Shown piece after piece: positions 36,671-44,488 of a stretch of DNA of 64,000 nucleotides; the first letter of the stretch is position 1; each line of letters opens with the position of its first letter. Made by a program: the position numbers and the translations under genes. This DNA is from Kaustia mangrovi (GTDB lineage: Bacteria; Pseudomonadota; Alphaproteobacteria; Rhizobiales; Im1), in contig NZ_CP058214.1 of NCBI RefSeq assembly GCF_015482775.1, positions 2,408,501-2,472,500 on the forward strand, given 5' to 3'. The notes beneath the pieces are model-generated. The model made no database searches. It was not told where the DNA came from and saw only the letters and a list, made by a program, of their open reading frames with translations.

Positions 36671-38053
36671 ATGACCACACAGCATGCGTTCTCCGGCGCC
36701 CGCGGCCCGGACGGCGAAAGCCACCTGTTCTACCAGACCCGCAAGCGCCGCCCGCCCATCGACCGGGCGGAGGGCATCTATATCTGGGACCGCGCCGGCA
36801 AGCGCTATCTCGATGGCTCGTCCGGCGCCATGGTCGCCAATATCGGCCACTCCAATCCGCGCGTGCTCGAGGCCATGCGCCGGCAGATGGAGAAGGCGAC
36901 CTTCGCCTATCGTCTCCATTTCGAGAACGAGCCGGCCGAACGCCTCGCCGCGGCGACGGCGGAGCTCATGCCGGAGGGTCTCGACAAGGTGTTCTTCGTC
37001 TCCGGCGGATCGGAGGCGGTGGAGAGCGCGCTGAAGCTCGCCCGGCAATATGCCGTGGCCACCGGCCAGGCCCAGCGCTGGAAGGTCGTCTCGCGCTATC
37101 CCTCCTATCACGGCGGCACGCTCGGCGCGCTCGCCGTCACCGGCATGGCGCTGATGAGTGCGCCCTTCGCGCCCATGCTGCGCGACATGCCGAAGATCCC
37201 CGCGCCGACCTGCTATCTCGACCGCGACAGCCTCACACCCGAGGAGCGGGGCCTGCGCTATGCCGACATGCTGGCCGACGAGATCGAGCGGCAGGGGCCG
37301 GAAACCGTGCTCGCCTTCATCATGGAGCCGGTCGGCGGCGCCTCGACCGGGGCGCTCGTCGCACCCGACAGCTACTATGCCCGCATCCGCGAGATCTGCG
37401 ACCGCTACGGCATCCTCCTCATCCATGACGAGGTGATGAGCGGGGCGGGCCGCACCGGCCGCTTCCTGGCCTCCGAGCATTGGGGGGTGAAACCCGACAT
37501 CGTGACGCTGTCCAAGGGCTTCGCGGCGGGCTACGTGCCGCTTGGCGCCATGGTCGCCGACCGGCGCCTCGTCGAACCCGTGCTCGATGCCGGCGGCTTC
37601 GTCCACGGCCACACCTATGCCGGCAACCCGCTCGCCTGCGCGGCGGGGCTCGCCGTGCTCGGCGAGGTGCTCGACAACGACCTCATGGGCAATGCGGAGC
37701 GCATCGGCGGCCTGCTCGAAGCCGAGCTAAAGGGGCTCATGGCGCGCTATCCCTTCATCGGCGACGTTCGCGGCAAGGGGCTGATGCTCGCCTTCGAGCT
37801 GGTGGCCGACCGCGACACGATGGAGCCGCTGCCGGTCGGGCACGACGCCCATAACCGGCTTGTGGAGATCGCCTATGGCAAGGGCCTCATCATCTATTCA
37901 CGGCGCACGCGCGGCGGCCGCAAGGGCGACCATTTCATGGTCTGCCCGCCCATGATCGCCACCGCCGCGCAGGTCGGCGAGATCATGGACATGCTCACCG
38001 CGAGCCTCGACGAATTCGCCGAGGCCGCAAAGCTGCCCAGGGGCAATGGCTGA
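36671..38053 (+). CDS. Class III (omega-type) aminotransferase
   Basis: 460-residue PLP enzyme of aminotransferase class III, which transfers amino groups not next to a carboxylate (as in beta-alanine, GABA, taurine or polyamines). Features: YIWDRAGKRYLDGSSGAMVA, the cofactor phosphate site VSGGSEAVESALKLARQY, IHDEVMSGAGRTGRF and the PLP lysine in TLSKGFAAGYVPLGAM. It lies between the ATPase and BKACE genes. In this setting it could turn a beta-amino acid into the beta-keto acid that BKACE cleaves; that is inference. Confidence 0.88.
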   Translation: MTTQHAFSGARGPDGESHLFYQTRKRRPPIDRAEGIYIWDRAGKRYLDGSSGAMVANIGHSNPRVLEAMRRQMEKATFAYRLHFENEPAERLAAATAELMPEGLDKVFFVSGGSEAVESALKLARQYAVATGQAQRWKVVSRYPSYHGGTLGALAVTGMALMSAPFAPMLRDMPKIPAPTCYLDRDSLTPEERGLRYADMLADEIERQGPETVLAFIMEPVGGASTGALVAPDSYYARIREICDRYGILLIHDEVMSGAGRTGRFLASEHWGVKPDIVTLSKGFAAGYVPLGAMVADRRLVEPVLDAGGFVHGHTYAGNPLACAAGLAVLGEVLDNDLMGNAERIGGLLEAELKGLMARYPFIGDVRGKGLMLAFELVADRDTMEPLPVGHDAHNRLVEIAYGKGLIIYSRRTRGGRKGDHFMVCPPMIATAAQVGEIMDMLTASLDEFAEAAKLPRGNG

Positions 38054-38067
38054 GGACGGGGACCGAC

Positions 38068-38994
38068 ATGTCCAAGATCATCATCACCTGCGCCGTCACC
38101 GGCTCGATCCACACCCCCTCCATGAGCCCGCACCTGCCCGTGACGCCCGACGAGATCGCCGATCAGGCCATCGCGGCGGCCGAGGCCGGCGCGGCGATCC
38201 TGCATCTCCACGCCCGCGACCCGAAGGACGGCCGGCCCTCGCCCGACCCCGATATCTTCATGGCCTTCCTGCCGCGCATCAAGCAGGCGACCGACGCGGT
38301 GGTGAACATCACCACCGGCGGTTCGGCGGCGATGACGGTGGACGAGCGCATCGCCGGCGCGATCAGGGCGGAGCCGGAAATGTGCTCGCTCAATATGGGC
38401 TCGATGAATTTCGGCCTGTTCCCCGCCCTCGACCGTCCCCGCGACTGGACGCACGCCTGGGAGCCGGACTATCTGGAGGCCTCGCGCGACTTCGTCTTCA
38501 AGAACACCTTCAAGGACATCGAGGAAATACTCCGCAAACTCGGCCGCGAGCGCGGCGCGCGCTTCGAGTTCGAGTGCTACGATCTCGGCCATCTCTACAA
38601 TCTCGCCCATATGCTGGACCGCGGCCTCGTGGAGCCGCCGCTCTTCATCCAGTTCGTCCTCGGCGTGCTCGGCGGGGCGGGCGCGGACGCCGACAATCTG
38701 GTGTTCATGAAGCGCACCGCCGACCGGCTGTTCGGCTCCGATTACGCCTTCTCCGTGCTCGGCGCCGGACGCCACCAGATGACGCTCGCCTCGACAGCGC
38801 TCGCGCTCGGCGGCAATGTGCGCGTGGGGCTGGAGGACAGCCTCTATATCTCGCGCGGAACGCTCGCCCGCTCCAATGCCGAGCAGGTCGGGAAGATCCG
38901 GCGCATCGCGCAAGACCTGTCGCTCGAGATCGCCACCCCGGAGGAGGCCCGCGCCATGCTCGGCCTCAAGGGCGGCGACCGCGTGGCGTTTTGA
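38068..38994 (+). CDS. Beta-keto acid cleavage enzyme (BKACE, DUF849)
   Basis: 308-residue zinc enzyme of the 3-keto-5-aminohexanoate cleavage family, which condenses a beta-keto acid with acetyl-CoA and releases acetoacetate and a new acyl-CoA. The metal-binding HLHARDPKDGRPS (two histidines) and the active-site regions VNITTGGSAAMTVDER and VGLEDSLYISRG are intact. It begins 14 bases after the aminotransferase stop. BKACE members act on several substrates (amino-hexanoates, dehydrocarnitine, others); an adjacent aminotransferase and deacetylase argue for an acylated amino substrate here. Confidence 0.92.
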   Translation: MSKIIITCAVTGSIHTPSMSPHLPVTPDEIADQAIAAAEAGAAILHLHARDPKDGRPSPDPDIFMAFLPRIKQATDAVVNITTGGSAAMTVDERIAGAIRAEPEMCSLNMGSMNFGLFPALDRPRDWTHAWEPDYLEASRDFVFKNTFKDIEEILRKLGRERGARFEFECYDLGHLYNLAHMLDRGLVEPPLFIQFVLGVLGGAGADADNLVFMKRTADRLFGSDYAFSVLGAGRHQMTLASTALALGGNVRVGLEDSLYISRGTLARSNAEQVGKIRRIAQDLSLEIATPEEARAMLGLKGGDRVAF

Positions 38995-39010
38995 GGGGGT
39001 TGAGAGTCAC

Positions 39011-39148
39011 ACCCTCTCACCCGGCGCCTTCGGCGCCACCCTCTCCCGCAAGGGGAGAGGGTTCGCTTGGCGCACCCGCCTGGAGTTCCCCTCTCCCCTC
39101 GCGGGAGAGGGAGGGGCCCATCGCGAAAGCGATGGGAGGGTGAGGGGG
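39011..39148. repeat. Compound palindromic repeat, inverted relative of the one at 35391
   Basis: A 138-bp element with hairpins such as CCCGGCGCCTTCGGCGCC, CCTCTCCCGCAAGGGGAGAG and CCCATCGCGAAAGCGATGGG. In reverse complement it aligns with 35391-35527. The two copies therefore flank the ATPase, aminotransferase and BKACE genes in opposite orientation. Confidence 0.88.
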
Positions 39149-39185
39149 TTCGCACCGATCGGTCGTGAAACAAACCGGGAAACCA

Positions 39186-40250
39186 ATGAAAGTCATCTAC
39201 AAGGACATCCAGAAGCGCCATTATCCGAACACCTTCCTGGTGAGCGGCGCGCAACAGCCCAATCCGGAAGTGCCCGAGCGCGTCGACCGCCTGCTCGGCG
39301 CGGCGCGCGACATGGGGCTTGAGGAGGTCGCACCGCCGGATGCGGGGCTCGCCCCCCTCGCCGCCGTCCACACGCCCGAATATCTCCAGTTCCTGGAGCA
39401 CATCTATCCGCGCTGGCAGCGCATTCCGGACGCCTCCGCGGAGGTCGTGCCGAACATCCATCCCGACCGGCGCGACGGCGCCTATCCGGCCTCCGCCGTG
39501 GGCCAGGCCGGCTACCACATGGCCGATACCGCCTGCCCCATCGGGCCGGACAGCTGGGACTCCATCCGCTGGAGCGCCAACACCGCCGCCCATGCCGCAC
39601 GCCTGGTGCTCGACGGCGAGGCGGCGGTCTACGGCCTGTCGCGCCCGCCCGGCCATCACGCCTATGCCGACATGGCGGGCGGCTTCTGCTTCGTGAACAA
39701 TTCCGGCGTCGCCGCGCAGATGCTGCGCGCCGCCCATGACCGCGTCGCGATCCTCGATGTCGATCTCCATCACGGCAACGGTACGCAAGGCATGTTCTAC
39801 CGCCGCGACGACATCCTCACCGTGTCGATCCACGCCGATCCCGTGCGCTTCTATCCCTTCTTCTGGGGCCATGCCGACGAGCGCGGCGAGGGCCGGGGGC
39901 TCGGCTACAACTACAACCTGCCCCTGCCGCGCCGCTCCGGCGACGAGGACTATCTGGCCGCCCTCGACAAGGCGCTCGCCCGCATCCGCTCCTTCGCGCC
40001 CGGCGCGCTGGTGGTGGCGCTGGGGCTCGACGCCTTCGAGGGCGATCCCTTCGGGGGGCTGAGCGTCACCACGCCGGGCTTCTCCAGGATCGCGGACCGC
40101 ATCGCCGGGCTCGGCCTGCCGACCGTAATCGTCCAGGAGGGCGGCTATCTGTGCGACGATCTCGGCGCCAACCTCGCCGCCTTCCTCGACGGCTTCGCAA
40201 GCCGCCACAGCCTGTCGGGCCAGGCCGAACCGGCATCCGGCGCACAATGA
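39186..40250 (+). CDS. HDAC-like amidohydrolase (acetylpolyamine deacetylase type)
   Basis: 354-residue zinc deacetylase of the histone-deacetylase superfamily, bacterial acetylpolyamine-amidohydrolase side. Catalytic parts: the His pair in RPPGHHAYADMAGGFCFVNN, the zinc Asp and His in ILDVDLHHGNGTQGMFY and the third zinc ligand in GLDAFEGDPFGGL. An HxPxH-like start (QPNPEVPERVDRLL) is also present. It would remove an acyl group from an imported amine. It is the last gene in the cluster, separated from BKACE by the palindromic element. Start ATG 39186 is preferred to a GTG seven codons upstream. Confidence 0.9.
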   Translation: MKVIYKDIQKRHYPNTFLVSGAQQPNPEVPERVDRLLGAARDMGLEEVAPPDAGLAPLAAVHTPEYLQFLEHIYPRWQRIPDASAEVVPNIHPDRRDGAYPASAVGQAGYHMADTACPIGPDSWDSIRWSANTAAHAARLVLDGEAAVYGLSRPPGHHAYADMAGGFCFVNNSGVAAQMLRAAHDRVAILDVDLHHGNGTQGMFYRRDDILTVSIHADPVRFYPFFWGHADERGEGRGLGYNYNLPLPRRSGDEDYLAALDKALARIRSFAPGALVVALGLDAFEGDPFGGLSVTTPGFSRIADRIAGLGLPTVIVQEGGYLCDDLGANLAAFLDGFASRHSLSGQAEPASGAQ

Positions 40251-40416
40251 GCCGAACCGGGTCCGTGTCCCATCGGGCCGGACCCGTCCTCTCCACAGCC
40301 ACCGGCCACTTGCGGAGTTGATCCCGCACGACACCCGGTGATACCTAGATGAGGCGCGCCGCCATGGGATCTGTCCTCGCGGCGGTCTCATGGATCTGTC
40401 AGCCAAGGGGTCAACC

Positions 40417-41688
40417 GTGCATCCGCGAAGGCTTCTCGCCCTTCTTGCAATCGTGGGCCTCGCGGTCCTGGCCGCACCCCGGGCGGAAGCCGGCCCGAGC
40501 CTCGTCTTCGACGCCGCCGACGGGCGCGTGCTGGAGGCGGAAGACGCCACCGCCCCGTGGTACCCCGCCTCGCTGACGAAGCTCATGACCGCCTATCTGA
40601 CCTTCGCCGCCATCGAGCAGGGAATCCTCGACAAGGATGCGCGGATCGTCATCTCCGAGCGCGCCCATGCCGAGCCGCCGAGCAAGATCGGCATTCCGGT
40701 CGGCGGCGCGGTGAGCCTCGACTTCGCGCTCACGGCGCTGCTCGTGCGCTCCGCCAACGACATCGCCATGGCGCTGGCAGAGACGGTCGGCGGATCGGAG
40801 GCCCGCTTCGTGGCGCTGATGAACGCCGCCGCCCGCAAGCTCGGCATGACGGGGACCTATTACGCCAATCCCCACGGGCTGCCCGATGTCCGTCAGGTCA
40901 CGACCGCCCGCGACCTCGCCATCCTTACCCGGGCGATCATCCGCACCTTCCCGGACCAGCTCCATTATTTCGCCGAGCCCTATCTCAAGATCGGCGAGAA
41001 GCACTACCGCAACCGCAACGGCCTCCTGCGCGAGATGAAGGGCGCCGACGGCATGAAGACCGGCTTCATCTGCAATTCCGGCTATAATCTGGTGGCCTCC
41101 GCGACCCGCAATGGCCGCCGGCTCGTCGCCGTGGTGCTCGGCGCCGACAGCGGCAAGGACCGCAACGAGCGCGCCGAGGCGCTTCTGGAGCGCGGCTTCG
41201 CCAATCCGGGCGGCAGCGGGCAGACCGTCCGGCAGATCGCCGGCGACGGCCTGTCGGCCAGGGCGCCGGAGGACATGGCGGTCGATGTGTGCAAGCGCGA
41301 GGCCACGCTCCAGCCGACGCCGGCCAAGCATCTCAAGGGATGGGCGGCAGTTCTCGGGCGCGATTCCTCGCTCGACGAGGTGACCGGGCTGCTCGCCCGC
41401 CAGCTCACCGCGACGCGCTATGTCTTCTATGGCGGGCGCAGCGTCGTCACGCGTCTGCCCCGGACGGGCGACTATCTGGCGCTCGTCGACCATCTCGACG
41501 CCGAACAGAGCCGCACCCTGTGCGACACGCTTGGGCAGTACGGCGCCTATTGCGACGTGATCTCGCCCGACGGGCTGGCACAGATCGCCAACAGCGACGA
41601 GGAGACCGAGCAGACGGTCGTGATCGCGCCGTCGGGCGAGGGCGGCGGCGGCCAGACCATAGAGACGACGAGCCCGAGCGGGCGCTGA
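40417..41688 (+). CDS. D-alanyl-D-alanine carboxypeptidase (peptidase S11, PBP5/6 type)
   Basis: Periplasmic serine carboxypeptidase that trims the terminal D-alanine of peptidoglycan stems; about 423 residues. Signal peptide HPRRLLALLAIVGLAVLAAP; active-site motifs SxxK in ASLTKLMTAYL, SxN in RSANDIAMALAE and KTG in GADGMKTGFICNSG are all intact. I place the start at GTG 40417 because AAGGGG lies seven bases upstream; an ATG at 40390 is possible. A C-terminal SPOR-like region of low similarity (YVFYGGRSVVTRLPRTGDYL) follows. It is a stand-alone gene. Confidence 0.9.
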   Translation: MHPRRLLALLAIVGLAVLAAPRAEAGPSLVFDAADGRVLEAEDATAPWYPASLTKLMTAYLTFAAIEQGILDKDARIVISERAHAEPPSKIGIPVGGAVSLDFALTALLVRSANDIAMALAETVGGSEARFVALMNAAARKLGMTGTYYANPHGLPDVRQVTTARDLAILTRAIIRTFPDQLHYFAEPYLKIGEKHYRNRNGLLREMKGADGMKTGFICNSGYNLVASATRNGRRLVAVVLGADSGKDRNERAEALLERGFANPGGSGQTVRQIAGDGLSARAPEDMAVDVCKREATLQPTPAKHLKGWAAVLGRDSSLDEVTGLLARQLTATRYVFYGGRSVVTRLPRTGDYLALVDHLDAEQSRTLCDTLGQYGAYCDVISPDGLAQIANSDEETEQTVVIAPSGEGGGGQTIETTSPSGR

Positions 41689-41735
41689 GCGGACCGGACC
41701 GTTCGGTTCCGAGCCGCCCGGGAAGGGAGTGCCGG

Positions 41736-42668
41736 ATGGACGAGCGTTTCGGTCGCGGTGTTGTCTTCGCCCTGCTCGCGGCGGTCTTCTTCGGCGTGAA
41801 CACCCCCTTCGCCCGCATGGCGTTCGAGCATGGCATCCCGGCCATCACCTCGGTGCTGTTCCGGTCTGCGACGGCGCTGGCCGCCTTCGGCGCGGTCTCC
41901 TTCGCACTCGCCCTGCCCATGAGGGTTCCGCGCGCGCTGCGGCCCAATATCGCCGTGCTCGCCCTGGCGAGCGGCTGCCTGTCGGCCGGCTATCTGTCCG
42001 CCGTCCAGTTCATTCCGGTGGGGCTCGCGGCGATCGTCTTCTTCACCTTTCCCGTCATCATCCTGCTCGTGGCGCCGCTCATGGAGGGCCACCGTGTCGG
42101 GATCGCGCGCATCGCGGTCAGCCTTCTCGCCTTTTCCGGCCTCGCGCTCGCCATCGGCCCGTCCTTCGGCGATCTCGACTGGCGCGGCATCGCGCTGGCC
42201 ATGCTGGCGAGCCTCGCGGCGGTGGCGCAGTCCTTCTCCGGCCGCTCGCTGGCCCGCACCATCCCCGAGACCGTCTTCGCCTTCTGGGTGCACATGCTGG
42301 TGGCGCCGGTCATGCTCGCCGCCGCGCTCTGGCTGAATGGCGGCACCTTCGGGCTTGCCGGCTCGGGCCCCGCCCCCTCCGCCGGCCATCTGGCCCTTCT
42401 CGTGGTCGGCGTGGCCTATGTCTGCGCCTATTTCAGCCTCATGCGCTCGCTTCGCCATGCGCAGGCCTCCTCCGTCGCGCCCTTTTTCAACCTGGAGCCT
42501 GTTGTCTCCACGCTCGCGGCTGCCGTAATTCTTGGCGAAGCCCTGACCGCGAACCAATATGTCGGAGGCGGGCTGGTGATCGCCGCCATCGTGATCGCCG
42601 GGCGTATCCGGCAGCCGGGCAAGGCGCGCATCGCCGCCAGATCAACCTGCACCGAGGTCGATAGCTGA
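41736..42668 (+). CDS. EamA/DMT-family transporter
   Basis: 310-residue inner-membrane protein with ten hydrophobic segments in two EamA repeats (GVVFALLAAVFFGVNTPFAR; then LDWRGIALAMLASLAAVAQS in the second half). The drug/metabolite transporter superfamily exports small metabolites such as amino acids; the substrate here is unknown. AAGGGAG precedes the ATG. Possible cotranscription with the carboxypeptidase gene, whose stop is 47 bases upstream. Confidence 0.87.
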   Translation: MDERFGRGVVFALLAAVFFGVNTPFARMAFEHGIPAITSVLFRSATALAAFGAVSFALALPMRVPRALRPNIAVLALASGCLSAGYLSAVQFIPVGLAAIVFFTFPVIILLVAPLMEGHRVGIARIAVSLLAFSGLALAIGPSFGDLDWRGIALAMLASLAAVAQSFSGRSLARTIPETVFAFWVHMLVAPVMLAAALWLNGGTFGLAGSGPAPSAGHLALLVVGVAYVCAYFSLMRSLRHAQASSVAPFFNLEPVVSTLAAAVILGEALTANQYVGGGLVIAAIVIAGRIRQPGKARIAARSTCTEVDS

Positions 42669-42700
42669 GTGTAGAAAGGTCAATCGCTCCTGACATATTC

Positions 42701-42738
42701 GAGCAAGCTGTCTGCATCCAATGGGACGCAGCTTGCTC
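42701..42738. terminator. Inverted repeat between the DMT and CobW-type genes
   Basis: Perfect 10-bp arms GAGCAAGCTG (42701-42710) and CAGCTTGCTC (42729-42738) with an 18-base loop. It may terminate the DMT transcript or act as an operator for the metallochaperone gene. There is no T-run, so termination is uncertain. Confidence 0.4.
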
Positions 42739-42797
42739 CAGGGGCGCCGCCTGAGACGTCCGCCCGCGACACGAAGACCACTGGAGAGACAAGCCCG

Positions 42798-43937
42798 ATG
42801 CCTGCTGCCCGATCCGGCCCCGCCGACCGCACGCCCATACCGCTCTCGGTCCTCACCGGGTTCCTCGGCGCCGGCAAGACCACGCTGCTCAACCGCCTCG
42901 TCGCCGACGAGGGCATGGCCGACACCGCGCTCATCATCAACGAGTTCGGCGAGGTCGGCATCGACCATCTCCTGGTGGAGACGGCGAACGAGGACATCGT
43001 GGAGATGTCGAGCGGGTGCCTGTGCTGCACGATCAGCGGCGATCTCATCCGCACGCTGGAGGATCTCGTCGCCCGGCGCGACGCCGGCGAGATCAGGCAT
43101 TTCTCCCGCGTGGTGATCGAGACGACCGGGCTCGCCGACCCCGCGCCCGTGCTCCACACCATCATGAACCACAATTACCTCGTCTACCGCTATCGCCTCG
43201 CGAGCGTGGTGACCGTGGTCGATGCGGTCAACGGCATGGCGACGCTCGACGCCCATGCCGAGGCGGTCAAGCAGGCCGCCATGGCCGACCGGCTGGTGCT
43301 GACCAAGACGGACCTCCTCGGCGAGGGCGGCTCAGACGGGCTCGACGCCCTGAAGGCCCGCCTGCGCGAGCTCAATCCGGCCGCTCCCATGCTCGACGCC
43401 GCCCGGGGCGAGGCCGTTGCCGACCGCCTCTTCGACGCCGGCCTCTACGACCCGGAGGCGAAGACCCCGGATGTCGTGCGCTGGCTCGCCGCGGAAGCCT
43501 ATGACGGCAACGGCCATCACGAGCACGAGCACGAGCACGACCATGGCCACGACCCCAACCGGCATGACGAGCATATCCGTGCCTTCTGCATAACGACCGA
43601 CCAGCCGATCAGGGCGACGAGCCTGGAGCTGTTCATGGAGCTCCTGCGGCTGCAGCACGGCAACGGCCTGCTCCGGCTCAAGGGGATCGTGCTTCTGGAA
43701 GAGGAGCCGGAGCGGCCGGTGGTGATCCATGCCGTCCAGCATGTCTTCCACCCGCCGATCCGGCTTGGCCAATGGCCCGGCGACGGCGCGCGCCTGACCC
43801 GGCTCGTCTGCATCACCCGCGACGTGGAGAAGAGCCAGATCGAGGGCCTGCTGGAGGCCTTCACCGACCGCCTCACCGACGGCGGCGCCGCCTTCCGCGA
43901 CATGACCCTGTCGCTCAGGCCCGGCGGCGGGCGCTAG
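42798..43937 (+). CDS. CobW/COG0523 GTP-dependent metallochaperone, His-rich
   Basis: 379-residue P-loop GTPase of the G3E family. Walker A is GFLGAGKTTLLNRLV; the family metal-binding motif CxCC is present in SSGCLCCTISGDL; the GTP-specificity motif is LTKTDLL. Between the GTPase and C-terminal CobW domain lies a histidine/acid stretch, HHEHEHEHDHGHDPNRHDEH, which implies binding of zinc, cobalt or nickel. These proteins insert or allocate metal to target enzymes. No obvious Zur box or client gene is next to it. The stop is followed at once by a palindromic repeat. Confidence 0.9.
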   Translation: MPAARSGPADRTPIPLSVLTGFLGAGKTTLLNRLVADEGMADTALIINEFGEVGIDHLLVETANEDIVEMSSGCLCCTISGDLIRTLEDLVARRDAGEIRHFSRVVIETTGLADPAPVLHTIMNHNYLVYRYRLASVVTVVDAVNGMATLDAHAEAVKQAAMADRLVLTKTDLLGEGGSDGLDALKARLRELNPAAPMLDAARGEAVADRLFDAGLYDPEAKTPDVVRWLAAEAYDGNGHHEHEHEHDHGHDPNRHDEHIRAFCITTDQPIRATSLELFMELLRLQHGNGLLRLKGIVLLEEEPERPVVIHAVQHVFHPPIRLGQWPGDGARLTRLVCITRDVEKSQIEGLLEAFTDRLTDGGAAFRDMTLSLRPGGGR

Positions 43938-43939
43938 GG

Positions 43940-43985
43940 GCTTTCAGGAACAGTGGACATCGCTTTTCCGGTTCGAAAGCGCGGC
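43940..43985. repeat. Short palindromic element, copy 1
   Basis: Begins GCTTTCAGGAACAGTGGACA and ends CCGGTTCGAAAGCGCGG; the GCTTTC/GAAAGC ends and the GGACA-CGCTTTTCC core give a hairpin. It starts three bases after a stop codon. A closely similar copy is at 49941-49986, also just after a stop. Probably a transcript end structure. Confidence 0.75.
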
Positions 43986-44010
43986 AAGACGGGGACCCAG
44001 AGCGGTCTCG

Positions 44011-44241
44011 TCACGACCGTCGGATCCGGAAGGTGAAGACCCCGTCCTCCTCCGACTGGTCGAGGAGCTCGTGTCCGCTCTCGCTGCAGAAATGCGGGAC
44101 GTCGATCACCGAGGCGGGGTCGGTCGCCTCGACGCGCAGGACGGCACCCGGCGGCAGAGCGCCGAGCCGCTTGCGCGCCTTGAGCACGGGCAGCGGACAC
44201 AGAAGTCCCCTGACATCGAGGATATTCTCATCGCTCGCCAT
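44011..44241 (-). CDS. tusA: TusA-family sulfurtransferase
   Basis: 76-residue sulfur carrier of the TusA/SirA family. The N-terminal motif LDVRGLLCPLPVLKARKRLG contains the persulfide-carrying Cys and the CPxP signature; the rest, ATDPASVIDVPHFCSESGHE, matches the fold. TusA relays sulfur for tRNA thiolation and affects molybdenum-cofactor synthesis. It is divergent from the formate dehydrogenase diaphorase gene, so a role in supplying sulfur to that enzyme is plausible. Confidence 0.92.
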   Translation of the reverse strand: MASDENILDVRGLLCPLPVLKARKRLGALPPGAVLRVEATDPASVIDVPHFCSESGHELLDQSEEDGVFTFRIRRS

Positions 44242-44488
44242 ATCGGGCTGTCTCCATTGCCTGCGGCTGTCCCGGCCCGCCCGGTTTTTCGCACCGCCTG
44301 CGATTTCGCTCCGGCGCCGGTTGACTTAGAAAGACTCCAAGGGACGATTCTGTCCTGTAACATGCCGCAGGCAGAAGGCCAGAGAAAGCCTCTTTGCCGA
44401 CCATGTGGGGCGCACGAAACGGGACAGGCCCGCTCCGGTGCGCGACGTGCCCCATCGACAACAGGCAGGAAACGATCCGGGATTTGCC

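Noticed and set aside
43969-43985. GGTTCGAAAGC resembling a tRNA T-loop (also near 49973).
   Set aside because: There is no acceptor or anticodon stem around it; it belongs to a short palindromic element.
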